The notes beneath the pieces are model-generated. The model was given only the letters and a program-made list of their open reading frames with translations. It did not search any database and was not told the origin of the DNA. DNA of 64,000 bases from NCBI RefSeq assembly GCF_014648355.1, contig NZ_BMQY01000007.1, forward strand, positions 124,001 to 188,000. The letters are read 5' to 3'. Within the stretch, counting starts at the first letter, position 1, and every line of letters starts with the position of its first letter. The position numbers and the translations under genes are program-made. Shown one piece after another: positions 50,687 to 58,747 of the stretch. Origin of the DNA: Couchioplanes azureus (GTDB lineage: Bacteria; Actinomycetota; Actinomycetes; Mycobacteriales; Micromonosporaceae).

Positions 50687-52786
50687 TCAGCGCAGGCCCG
50701 AACCCGGCGACGCGGCCCGCCGGGGTACGACCACCGACGCCGGCACGGTGAACCGGATGCACGTGCCGCGCCCGCCCGGGCCGGGCTCGGCGAGGATCGT
50801 GCCGCCGTGCCGCTCCACGATCCGGCGGCAGATGCCCAGGCCGAGCCCGGTGCCGACGTAGCCCGAGGTCCGGTGGGCGCGGTGGAAGTTGTCGAACACC
50901 CGGCCGTGCTGCCCGGCGGGGATGCCGATGCCGTTGTCGACCACCCGTACCTCGACGTAGTCGCCGCCCGCGTCGGCCGCGGAGATCATCAGTTCGGGGG
51001 TGACGCCCGGCGCGACGTACTTGATGGCGTTGCTGATCAGGTTGTCGAGCACCTGGCGGATCAGCACGGGGTCCGCGTACACCGACGGCAGCTCCTCGAC
51101 GTGGAAGCGCGGCACCGGGCCGCCGGTGCTCTCGGCCTGGTCGGCGCGGGCGGCGACGATCTCGGACACCAGCGGGCCCAGGGCGACGTCGGCCGGTGCC
51201 AGCGCCGCGTCCCGGGCGGTCGTGTACGCCAGCAGGTCGTTGATGAGGTTGCGCATCCGGACACCGGCGCGCCGCACCCGCTGCAGCCCGTCGACCGCGT
51301 CGTCGACGGCGGGATGCCGGGGCGCGTCCTCGAGGGCGACCAGCACCGCGTCGGACCATCCCTCGACGGTGGCGAGCGGGTTGAGCAGGTCGTGGGCCAC
51401 GACGCCGGCGAAGGAGGCCAGCTCGTCGCGGTGGCGGCGCTCGGCGGTGACGTCGCTGAAGATGGTCAGCGCGCACGCGCGCCCGTCGATGAGGTGCGGC
51501 AGCCGGGTGGCGGTCACGTGCAGGACGCGCCCGTCGGGCACCTGGGCGTTGCGCACGACGATGTCCATGCCGTGCGGTTCCCCGGTCAGCAGCGATCGCC
51601 GGAAGGGCAGGTCGGCGGCGTCGATCGGGGTGCCGTCGGGGTGGAACAGGCCGTAGAACGCGCTGTCGGCGAGGTGGCCGGTGGTGCTCACCACGCCGCC
51701 CATCAGCCGGGCGCCGGCCGGGTTGCGCAGGATCAGCCGGCCCTGCTCGTCGAGGACGGCGAGACCCTCGGCCATGCCGTCGACGATCGTGGTGAGCGTG
51801 GCGGCCTGGTCCGCCGCGGCCCGTTCGGAGGCGCGCAGGTCGGCGAGCAGGCGTGCGCGTTCGTCGCGGCTCAGGGCCAGGGAGAGGCCGACGACCGCCA
51901 CCATGCCGACGAACGCCTGGGCGATCAGGGCGCGCCCGGCGTTGTCGCCGACGTGCGCGAACGGCCCGTCGCCGTGCAGGGTGTAGAGCACGGCCACGCA
52001 GCCGAAGACCAGGTCGTGCAGGACCACGAACCCGGTGCGCAGCCGCAGTGCCGCCCAGACGGTCATGGTGAGCAGCGGGAAGGCCAGCGGGAGCCCGTGG
52101 TCGGCGCCGAACGCGATGAAGTAGGTGAACGACGACGCCACCACGACGGCGACGTACTCGCAGGCACGCTGCCAGGTGAGGGTGGCGAGCCGGTTGCGCA
52201 CCTGGGCCCGCAGCCCGGTCGCGGGCTCGGCGCGCATCCGGTGCAGCATGTGCCCCACGCGCAGGCCGACCGCGCCGATCAGCAGGATGCTGACCGTGTT
52301 GCGGGTCTGCCACACCGCGGTTGCGGGCCACGAGTAGGCGCCGTTGACGACCCAGCCCGCGGTGGGGCCGATCAGCGCCCCGGCCGCGCTGGCCAGGAAC
52401 GCCGAGCCGATGAGCCGCCAGAGCTCGGCGAGCCGGGCCAGCGGCTGGTCCCCGCCGCCGCCCCACAGATGCGGCAGCCAGCGGCGGAACAGGTACGCGA
52501 ACAGCGCGGCCTGGGCCAGGTTGGCGACGACGTACATCAGGGCCAGCACCGGCGGCGCCCCGGTCGCGGTGTTCACCCCGAACGTCACGGCCGCCAGGGC
52601 CAGCGCGTCGCAGGCCCGCCAGCGGGACCGGTACTGGACCAGGAACCACACCGCCGAGACGCCGGCGGCGGGCCACACCAGGCTGAGGTTGGTGCCGTCC
52701 ATGATCGTCTGCCGGCCCAGCCAGGTGGCGACCAGATACAGCGACGCGAAGCCGGCCGTCCGCAGCAGGGAGGTGGCCGCGGTCAC
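50687..52786 (-). CDS. Membrane histidine kinase with MASE1 sensor and PAS domain
   Basis: 699 residues from the GTG at 52786, which overlaps the stop of the receiver gene (GTGA). Longer frames upstream read into that gene and are false. Residues 1-315 form eight or so membrane helices of MASE1 type, with LSLVWPAAGVSAVWFL near the start. A coiled stretch, a PAS domain (about 340-455), the H-box GVVAHDLLNPLATVEGW with H465, and an HATPase domain (about 575-685) with NLISNAIKYVAPG, DNGIGIPAG and GTGLGLGICRRI follow. It is translated after its receiver partner, the reverse of the order in the HDOD pairs. Confidence 0.9.
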   Translation of the reverse strand: MTAATSLLRTAGFASLYLVATWLGRQTIMDGTNLSLVWPAAGVSAVWFLVQYRSRWRACDALALAAVTFGVNTATGAPPVLALMYVVANLAQAALFAYLFRRWLPHLWGGGGDQPLARLAELWRLIGSAFLASAAGALIGPTAGWVVNGAYSWPATAVWQTRNTVSILLIGAVGLRVGHMLHRMRAEPATGLRAQVRNRLATLTWQRACEYVAVVVASSFTYFIAFGADHGLPLAFPLLTMTVWAALRLRTGFVVLHDLVFGCVAVLYTLHGDGPFAHVGDNAGRALIAQAFVGMVAVVGLSLALSRDERARLLADLRASERAAADQAATLTTIVDGMAEGLAVLDEQGRLILRNPAGARLMGGVVSTTGHLADSAFYGLFHPDGTPIDAADLPFRRSLLTGEPHGMDIVVRNAQVPDGRVLHVTATRLPHLIDGRACALTIFSDVTAERRHRDELASFAGVVAHDLLNPLATVEGWSDAVLVALEDAPRHPAVDDAVDGLQRVRRAGVRMRNLINDLLAYTTARDAALAPADVALGPLVSEIVAARADQAESTGGPVPRFHVEELPSVYADPVLIRQVLDNLISNAIKYVAPGVTPELMISAADAGGDYVEVRVVDNGIGIPAGQHGRVFDNFHRAHRTSGYVGTGLGLGICRRIVERHGGTILAEPGPGGRGTCIRFTVPASVVVPRRAASPGSGLR

Positions 52787-53157
52787 GGCGGTGTCCCGGG
52801 GCGGGCGAGCAGGTCGGCGACGGCGTCGCAGAGCGCGGCCGGAGTGAACGGCTTGGCGACGTACCGGGCGTCGTAGTCCGCGGTCCTGGTCTGCACCTCG
52901 GCGCCCCACAGCACCGTCAGGAACAGCGCGGGAAGCCGCGGGTACGCCGCCCGCAGCCGTTCGAGCAGCTCGAAGCCGTCCACGCCGGGCATGTCGACGT
53001 CGAGCACGGCGGCGTCGGGCGGGCCGTGCAGGGCCACCTCGGCGAGGGCGGTCGCCGCGTCGTGCGCGTAGAGCACCTCGTGCCCGGCGCGGACGAGGTG
53101 CCGGGCGATCAGGGCACAGATGTCCGGCTCGTTGTCGACCACCAGTAGCCGCGCCAT
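52783..53157 (-). CDS. Stand-alone receiver-domain response regulator
   Basis: 124 residues forming one CheY-like domain: DNE at 8-10 for the acidic pocket, phosphoacceptor D53 in AVLDVDMPG, switch Thr in LFLTVLW and Lys in VAKPF. There is no DNA-binding output. Its stop codon overlaps the start of the MASE1 kinase gene, which makes that kinase its natural partner. Upstream is a 192-bp divergent region leading to the PLP-enzyme cluster. Confidence 0.88.
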   Translation of the reverse strand: MARLLVVDNEPDICALIARHLVRAGHEVLYAHDAATALAEVALHGPPDAAVLDVDMPGVDGFELLERLRAAYPRLPALFLTVLWGAEVQTRTADYDARYVAKPFTPAALCDAVADLLARPGTPP

Positions 53158-53294
53158 CCTCCGGACCCCCTTCCCCGTGTCCTATCGGCAGCCCGCCGGG
53201 CGGCGCTGAGCGCGGCCGCGGCCGCGGAAATCTGCAATTGCACGCCACCAGTGCCGAATAATGGACAGAAGTATTGACGAAAGCCTTAGGGATA

Positions 53295-53307
53295 TGCGGA
53301 TTCCGCA
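53295..53307. promoter_or_regulatory. Palindrome in the promoter region of the PLP-enzyme cluster
   Basis: TGCGGA-T-TCCGCA is perfect with 6-bp arms. It lies between a -35-like TTGACG (53274-53279) and a -10-like TAGCGT (53324-53329), within the 192-bp gap shared with the divergent receiver gene. The position suits a repressor of the cluster, but no regulator gene is adjacent. The rest of the gap holds a GCGGCC run near 53213 and nothing else clear. Confidence 0.45.
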
Positions 53308-53349
53308 CCGCTGGCAAATCGGTTAGCGTGGGGATCCGGACCAGCGGCG

Positions 53350-54828
53350 ATGACGGCGCCACGACTCGGCTTGGGAGTCGCTTTGACGCTTTACCTCACA
53401 CCGCGAATCGACGCGATACTGCGTTCCGTACTCGACGAGCCGGTCCTGCTCGGGGGCCTGGTCGAGGCGCTGGGGTCCCCGCTCGGCGTGGTGCTCCCCG
53501 AACGGCTCGCCGGCAACGTCGCCGCTTTTCGCGACGTCTATTCCGGGCACCGCCTCGGCGGGCAGATCTTCTTCGCGCACAAGGCGAATCAGTCCAGCGC
53601 CCTGATCCGGGAACTGGCCGCCGGTGACGCGGGCATCGACGTGGCGTCGCTGGCCGAGCTGCAGCACGCCCTCGGCGCCGGCTTCGCGCCGCAGCGCATC
53701 ATGGCGACTGGCCCGAAGAACCGGGAGTTCCTGTGGCTGTGCGCCCGGGCCGGGGTGACCGTGAACGCCGACTCCCTCGCCGAGCTCGCCGAGCTGGCCG
53801 CGCTCGTCACCGGTCGCGGCCTGCCGCGCGTACGGGTCATGGCCCGGTTGTCGGGCTTCGCCTCCGCCGGCACGGGCGTGGCCAGCGGCCGCAGCCGCTT
53901 CGGCGTGCCGAGCGCCGGCCTCGCCCAGGTGCTCGACCTCGTCGAGAAGCACCCGGAGGCGCTCGACCTGGTCGGCGTCGCCTTCCACCTGGACACCATC
54001 GGCCTGCCGGAGAAGGTCGTGGCGCTGGAGGGCTGCCTGGCCGCCCTGGACGAGTGCCGCCGGCGGGGTCTGCGTCCCTGGTCGGTGGACGCCGGCGGCG
54101 GGTTCGGCGTGGACTATCTCGCCGACGCCGCGCAGTGGGAGCGGTACACCTCGGAGCTCACCCGGGCGGTGCTCGGCCGGCGGCCGCCGCTGACCTGGCG
54201 CGGGCACGGCTACGGGCTGCGCAACGAGGGCGGCACCGTCCGGGGCGCGCTGGGGCTCTATCCCGCGCACCGGCCGGTCGCCGGTGCGGCATACCTCGAC
54301 CGGCTGCTGCGCGCCGCCGGGCCCTCCCACGGCCGGCCGCTGGGCGAGCTGCTGCTGGACAACATGTACGACCTGCACGTCGAGCCCGGCCGGGCGCTGC
54401 TCGACCAGTGCGGCATGGTGCTCGCGACGGTCCTGGAGGTCCGCGACGACGACGGCGACACGGTGGTGCGGCTGGACCTCAACGCCCGCGACGTCAGCCT
54501 GGAGGAGCACGGGGTGCTCATGGACCCGGTGGTGGTGCACCGCGGGAGCCGCGCCGCCGACCGGCCGGTGGACGTGTACCTGTTCGGCAATCTGTGCCTG
54601 GAGGCCGACCTGGTCACCCGGCGCCGGGTGTCCCTGCCGTCCCGGCCGCGCCCGGGTGACCTGCTCGCCTTCGTCAACACGGCCGGCTACTTCATGGACT
54701 TCAGCGCCACCCACGCGCTGCGCCAGCCGATCGGCCGCAAGGTGGCCATGTACCGCGACGGCGGCGCGTGGCGGTGGTGTCTCGACGAGCAGTACTGGCC
54801 CCTACACCCGCGTGCGGAGGCACCATGA
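53350..54828 (+). CDS. Fold-III PLP-dependent decarboxylase (DapDC-like; SbnH/Y4yA-type)
   Basis: 492 residues. The alanine-racemase-like barrel has the PLP Lys K78 in QIFFAHKANQ, a phosphate loop VDAGGGFGVDY and HVEPGRALLDQCG. The C-terminal beta domain has C416 in LFGNLCLEADLV, the place of the catalytic Cys of diaminopimelate and ornithine-type decarboxylases. The HIGSQ loop is replaced by FHLDTIG, so the substrate is unlikely to be diaminopimelate. It is longer than LysA (about 420) and resembles the Y4yA family and, more distantly, SbnH, which decarboxylates a citryl-diaminopropionate in staphyloferrin B synthesis. It is the first gene of a three-gene overlapping unit. Confidence 0.8.
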   Translation: MTAPRLGLGVALTLYLTPRIDAILRSVLDEPVLLGGLVEALGSPLGVVLPERLAGNVAAFRDVYSGHRLGGQIFFAHKANQSSALIRELAAGDAGIDVASLAELQHALGAGFAPQRIMATGPKNREFLWLCARAGVTVNADSLAELAELAALVTGRGLPRVRVMARLSGFASAGTGVASGRSRFGVPSAGLAQVLDLVEKHPEALDLVGVAFHLDTIGLPEKVVALEGCLAALDECRRRGLRPWSVDAGGGFGVDYLADAAQWERYTSELTRAVLGRRPPLTWRGHGYGLRNEGGTVRGALGLYPAHRPVAGAAYLDRLLRAAGPSHGRPLGELLLDNMYDLHVEPGRALLDQCGMVLATVLEVRDDDGDTVVRLDLNARDVSLEEHGVLMDPVVVHRGSRAADRPVDVYLFGNLCLEADLVTRRRVSLPSRPRPGDLLAFVNTAGYFMDFSATHALRQPIGRKVAMYRDGGAWRWCLDEQYWPLHPRAEAP

Positions 54829-56141
54829 GATACGACGCCATGACCGACGCGATCGGCAACACCCCGCTGGTGCGGATCGACCCGGCCGTGCACGGCCTGC
54901 GCCACATCGACCTGTACGCCAAGATGGAGCTGCTCAACCCGTTCGGCTCGGTGAAGGACCGCGCGGCCTGGACCATGGTGCGCCCGCTGATCGACCGGGC
55001 CGCCGGGCGCGGCGAGGTGGTGGAGCTGTCCAGCGGCAACACGGCCAAGGCCCTGGCGCTCATCGCCGGCCTGCACGGCCTCGGCTTCCGCAGCATCACC
55101 AACCGGATGAAGGTCCCGGAGATCAAGGATCTGCTCCTGCTGCTCGGCGCCGACATCGAGGAGCTGCCGGGCCAGGCCGAATGCCTCGACCCGACCGACA
55201 CCGACGACCCGCTGACCCGCATGCACCGCTCGCTCGCCGGGTCCGGCACCGGCCACCTGCACACCGACCAGTACTTCAACGAGCTCAACGTCGAGGCCCA
55301 CCTGCACGGCACCGGGCCCGAGATCGTCAAGGACCTCGACGGGCGCGCCCCGGACTACTTCGTCGCCTGTGTGGGCACGGCCGGCTCCTCGACCGGCGTG
55401 GCGGCGGCGCTGCGCCAGCACAACCCCGACGTGCGGGTGATCGGGCTGGTGGCGCACAAGTCCGACTTCATCCCGGGCATCCGCAACATCGACGAGGTGC
55501 ACGAGGTCGGTCTCTTCGACCCGGGCGTCTACGACGCCATCGAGACCATCACCGCCGACGACGCGATCGACGGGCTGCTCACCCTGGTACGCCGGTGCGG
55601 CACGCTCGCCGGGCCCACCGGCGGCGGCGCGTACCAGGGGACCGTACGGCACCTGCGGGCGATCGACGCACACCTCACCGAGCGCCGCACGGCGGTGTTC
55701 ATCGTCTGCGACCGCGTCGAGAGCTACCTGAGCTACCTGCGCGAGCGGCGCCCCGAGCTGTTCCGCCGGCCCGCCCGCGGGCACTCCACCCGGACGCTCA
55801 CCGACGCCGAGGTGGCCCAGGCCCCGTCGATCGGCGTCGACGAGGCCCGGACGTGGGTGGCCGAGCGGCGCGGCCTCGTGATCGACCTGCGCGGTCCCTT
55901 CGCCTACCAGGCGCTGCACATCGACGGCTCGCTCAACATCGCCGACGAGCTCTTCGCCGAGCTGCTGCGCGGCGGCCTGCCGTTCGGCCGCCGCCAGCCG
56001 GTCCTGCTGGTCTGCCCGGTGGGTGAGAAGTCCGCCCGCTACGCGGCCCTGCTCACCCGCATGGGCCATCCCGAGGCGCGGTCGCTGTCCGGCGGCATCA
56101 TCGCGTGGCGCGACGCCGGCGGCGAGCTGGTCCGGGACTGA
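54825..56141 (+). CDS. Cysteine-synthase-like PLP enzyme fused to a rhodanese domain
   Basis: 438 residues; ATG overlaps the previous stop (ATGA), with GGAGG 4 nt upstream. Residues 1-310 or so are a fold-II PLP enzyme: IGNTPLVRI, PLP Lys K44 in NPFGSVKDRA, and SSGNTAKALAL (70-80), where housekeeping CysK reads SGNTGIGLA. The GPTGGG phosphate loop is near residue 266. Residues about 340-438 are a rhodanese domain with C397 in LLVCPVGEKSARY as the persulfide-carrying Cys. SbnA, of this family, makes a diaminopropionate precursor from phosphoserine and glutamate. The fused rhodanese instead suggests sulfide or persulfide delivery to the PLP site. Confidence 0.85.
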   Translation: MRYDAMTDAIGNTPLVRIDPAVHGLRHIDLYAKMELLNPFGSVKDRAAWTMVRPLIDRAAGRGEVVELSSGNTAKALALIAGLHGLGFRSITNRMKVPEIKDLLLLLGADIEELPGQAECLDPTDTDDPLTRMHRSLAGSGTGHLHTDQYFNELNVEAHLHGTGPEIVKDLDGRAPDYFVACVGTAGSSTGVAAALRQHNPDVRVIGLVAHKSDFIPGIRNIDEVHEVGLFDPGVYDAIETITADDAIDGLLTLVRRCGTLAGPTGGGAYQGTVRHLRAIDAHLTERRTAVFIVCDRVESYLSYLRERRPELFRRPARGHSTRTLTDAEVAQAPSIGVDEARTWVAERRGLVIDLRGPFAYQALHIDGSLNIADELFAELLRGGLPFGRRQPVLLVCPVGEKSARYAALLTRMGHPEARSLSGGIIAWRDAGGELVRD

Positions 56142-56142
56142 G

Positions 56143-57336
56143 ATGGCCTTCCCCGAGCAGCTCCGGCGGTGGCAGCGCGAGCTGCGCGCGCAGTTCCCGC
56201 TGATCGTGGCGAACCCCGAGGTGGCCTATCTGGACAGCGCCGCCACCGCGCAGAAGCCGCAGGCGGTTTTGGACGCCGTCCTGAGCTACCTGACCACCGG
56301 CAACGCCAACGCGGCCCGGGGCACGTACCCGTGGGCGAACCGCACCACCGCGCGCATCGAGCAGGCCCGCGACCGGCTGCGCCGCTTCCTGGACGACCCG
56401 CTGCCGCACGGCTCCGGCGTGCACTTCGTCGGCGGCACCAGCGACGGGCTGCGCGCCGTCGCCCGCGACTGGCTGGCCCCGCAGCTGCGCGACGGCGACG
56501 AGATCATCGTGCCGTTCGCCGACCACGCGGCCAACGCCGAACCGTGGCTGGAGGCCGCGGAGCTGCTGCGCCGCCAGGGTGCCCGGATCCGGGTCACGCC
56601 GATGCCGTACGACGAGGCCCACGACTACGACGTCGAGCGGCTCGCCGCGCTCGTCAGCAACCGCACCCGGTTCATCGCGGCCACCCACGTGCACCACGTC
56701 TACGGCAACGACATGAACGTCCACCGGCTGCGCGCGGCGGCCGGTCCGGAGATCCCGATCTGCCTCGACGCCGCCCAGGGGGTCGGGCACCTGCCGCTGT
56801 CCACCGCCGAGCTGGACGTGGACTTCGTCGTCTTCTCCGGGCACAAGGCGATGGCGCTGCCCGGCATCGGGGCCGTCTGGGCCCGCAACACGCGGGGGCC
56901 GGCGTACGAGCCGGCCGGCTGGAGCGGCTCGCCGAACACCACCGGCATCATCAGCCTGGCCGCCGCGCTGGACTGGCTGGACGCCGCCGGACTGGGGCGC
57001 ATCGCCCACTGGACCACGGCGCTCGGCGCGCGGCTCACCGACGGCCTGCGGACCATGCCCAGCTACGAGGTGCTCGGCTGCCGGCAGAGCCTCGCCGCCG
57101 GCTCGGCCGTGCAGCAGCGCCAGGGCATCGTCGCCTTCCGCCACCACGCCATCGGCTCCCACGACCTGGGCTTCATCCTGGCCAGCGAGGGGATCCTGGT
57201 CCGCGCGGACGGTCACTGCCAGGGCGACGAGGGGGAGAAGACCGCGTCCGTACGGGTGAGCCTGCACGTCTACAACACCCCGGAGGAGGTGGACCGGCTG
57301 CTGGAGGTCCTGACCGGCCTGGACCGTTCGTGGTGA
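56143..57336 (+). CDS. Class V aminotransferase, SufS/cysteine-desulfurase-like
   Basis: 397 residues, starting one base after the previous stop. It opens with AYLDSAATAQKPQAVLDAV, the SufS/CsdA signature. The PLP Lys is K235 in VVFSGHKAMALPG. C359 in VRADGHCQGDEG lies where SufS carries its catalytic Cys (RxGxHC), so desulfuration of cysteine is possible. The loop THVHHVYGNDMNV differs from the usual HVSN segment, and no SufE, SufU or Fe-S scaffold gene is nearby, so housekeeping Fe-S assembly is unlikely. With the upstream rhodanese fusion, a dedicated sulfur relay is the simplest reading. Aminotransferase or epimerase activity remains an alternative. Confidence 0.82.
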   Translation: MAFPEQLRRWQRELRAQFPLIVANPEVAYLDSAATAQKPQAVLDAVLSYLTTGNANAARGTYPWANRTTARIEQARDRLRRFLDDPLPHGSGVHFVGGTSDGLRAVARDWLAPQLRDGDEIIVPFADHAANAEPWLEAAELLRRQGARIRVTPMPYDEAHDYDVERLAALVSNRTRFIAATHVHHVYGNDMNVHRLRAAAGPEIPICLDAAQGVGHLPLSTAELDVDFVVFSGHKAMALPGIGAVWARNTRGPAYEPAGWSGSPNTTGIISLAAALDWLDAAGLGRIAHWTTALGARLTDGLRTMPSYEVLGCRQSLAAGSAVQQRQGIVAFRHHAIGSHDLGFILASEGILVRADGHCQGDEGEKTASVRVSLHVYNTPEEVDRLLEVLTGLDRSW

Positions 57337-57362
57337 CCCGAGCGAGTCGGACACCGCCGAGG

Positions 57363-57377
57363 CCGACAATGGTTATC
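57363..57377. promoter_or_regulatory. Zur-like box upstream of the methyltransferase
   Basis: CGACAAT-G-GTTATCA matches about 10 of 15 positions of the actinobacterial Zur box (TGAAAAT-G-ATTTTCA), including GA-AAT-G-TT-TCA. It overlaps a -10-like TATCAT (57373-57378) and lies 43 bp before the methyltransferase ATG. The symmetry is imperfect, so the assignment is tentative. Confidence 0.4.
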
Positions 57378-57420
57378 ATGTGCGGGTCCGTGCCACCGCC
57401 GTACCCGGAGACCCCCCGCC

Positions 57421-58179
57421 ATGGCCACCACCGCCGGCGCGCTGAGCGCCACACCCGGCGCGGAGCGCCCGCGCGACACCTGGGACGACGTGATGGCCGG
57501 CTTCGTGCCCGGACTGGCCACCCTGGAACAGGCGATCCACGACGCCGCCCAGGCGCTGCGCCCGGACGGCCCCCGCCGCGTCCTCGACCTCGGCGGCGGC
57601 CCGGGCGTCCTCGCCGCCCGCATGGCGCGGCGCTGGCCGTCGGCCGCCGTCACCCTGCTGGACCTCGACCCGGTACTGCTCGCCCTGGCCCGGGCCGCGG
57701 GGCCGCGCGGGGTCGCCGTGGTCGACGCCGACCTCACCTCGCCGGCGTGGACCACCCGGGCCGGCGGCGCCCACGACCTGATCACCGTGGTCATGACCAT
57801 GCACTACCTGAATCCCCGCGAGGCCCGCGCCCTCTACGCCGACGCGCTGCGCTGCCTGGCGCCCGGCGGCCTCCTCGTCGTCGCCGACCTCATGCCCGAC
57901 GACGGCGCCCCGACGCTGATGCGCGCGCTGGACCCCGGCGCCGGGGAGGCGGCCGCGGAGCTGGCCTGGGCCCAGTGGTGGGACGACGCGGCGCGGATGC
58001 CGGAGCTGCGGCAGCCGATGCGCGCCCGGGCGGACCTCTTCGGCAAGCGGACCCCGGCCGAGTTCACCGCCGGCGTCTCCTGGCACGCCGAGGCGGCCCG
58101 CACGGCAGGCTTCGCCGAGGCCGGCCTGTTGTGGCGCTGCGGCCGGCACGCCGCCCTCGCCGCCCTCGCTCCCGCCTGA
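57421..58179 (+). CDS. Class I SAM-dependent methyltransferase
   Basis: 252 residues. Motif I is RVLDLGGGPGVLAARMA (about residues 52-68), with the acidic residue of strand b2 in VTLLDLDP and motif IV at LITVVMTMHYL. The lid region PREARALYADALRCLAPGGLLVVADLMPDDG is typical of O- or N-methyltransferases of small natural products. The acceptor is unknown. It lies 84 bp after the SufS-like gene in the same direction and has its own Zur-like promoter box. It may therefore belong to the same pathway or respond to zinc on its own. Confidence 0.85.
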   Translation: MATTAGALSATPGAERPRDTWDDVMAGFVPGLATLEQAIHDAAQALRPDGPRRVLDLGGGPGVLAARMARRWPSAAVTLLDLDPVLLALARAAGPRGVAVVDADLTSPAWTTRAGGAHDLITVVMTMHYLNPREARALYADALRCLAPGGLLVVADLMPDDGAPTLMRALDPGAGEAAAELAWAQWWDDAARMPELRQPMRARADLFGKRTPAEFTAGVSWHAEAARTAGFAEAGLLWRCGRHAALAALAPA

Positions 58180-58239
58180 GAAGGTTCACGCCCGGCGCCG
58201 GGACCTCGACACCGCATGAGCCGGTCCTCTCGGGCGCCG

Positions 58240-58704
58240 TCAGGCGCACTGGGCTCCGGAGAAGTGCGAGTCGGCGATCGTCACGTCGTAGATGCCCTGG
58301 TCCACGACCGTGAGATTGAGGTACGTCTTGTCGCCGTCGACGTCGGCGCTGGCGCAGAGCAGGGCCGTGTCGTCGCGTGGCGGTGGCACCTGCGTGACGA
58401 CCTGCCAGCCGGCGCGCTCCACCATGCCCCGGTAGAACGCGACCACCTCGCCGGGCTCCAGAGCGCTCTGGAACTGCCGACCCCCGTAGGCGACGACCCG
58501 GTCGATGTCGCAGCCGGCGGAGAACTCGGACGGCCGCGGGGCCTGCGGCCATTCGCGCAGCAGCGGCAGTCCCTGGAGCCGGGTGCCGCGCTCCTCGCAT
58601 CGGGCGAGCCGGTCCTGCCGCCACTGCTGGAGCTGCGGAACGGCGACGGCACCGCCTCCGACCAGGAGAAGTCCGGCGATCACGACCCTGACTGGCTTGC
58701 GCAT
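58240..58704 (-). CDS. Small membrane-anchored or secreted protein of unknown function
   Basis: 154 residues from the ATG at 58704; a longer frame starts at 58731. A basic N-terminus (MRKPVR) and hydrophobic stretch (VVIAGLLLVGGGAVAVP) form a signal or anchor. The soluble part has a patterned set of Cys: ARCEERG, AGCDIDR, LLCASAD and the terminal AQCA, which suggests two disulfides outside the cell. The FYRGMVERAGWQVV helix-strand and YLNLTVVDQGIYDVTI strand are reminiscent of small extracytoplasmic domains seen in actinomycete lipoproteins, but there is no lipobox. I do not recognise the family. Confidence 0.65.
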   Translation of the reverse strand: MRKPVRVVIAGLLLVGGGAVAVPQLQQWRQDRLARCEERGTRLQGLPLLREWPQAPRPSEFSAGCDIDRVVAYGGRQFQSALEPGEVVAFYRGMVERAGWQVVTQVPPPRDDTALLCASADVDGDKTYLNLTVVDQGIYDVTIADSHFSGAQCA

Positions 58705-58747
58705 CAGCGGACCGTAGCAACACCTCGCCACCGCGGCCAGTTACGGC

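Noticed and set aside
53350-54828. Diaminopimelate decarboxylase LysA
   Set aside because: It is about 70 residues longer, the HIGSQ loop is replaced and the context is not lysine biosynthesis.
56143-57336. Housekeeping SufS of an Fe-S assembly operon
   Set aside because: No sufB, sufC, sufD or sufU lies nearby, and the gene is embedded with a decarboxylase and a CysK-rhodanese fusion.
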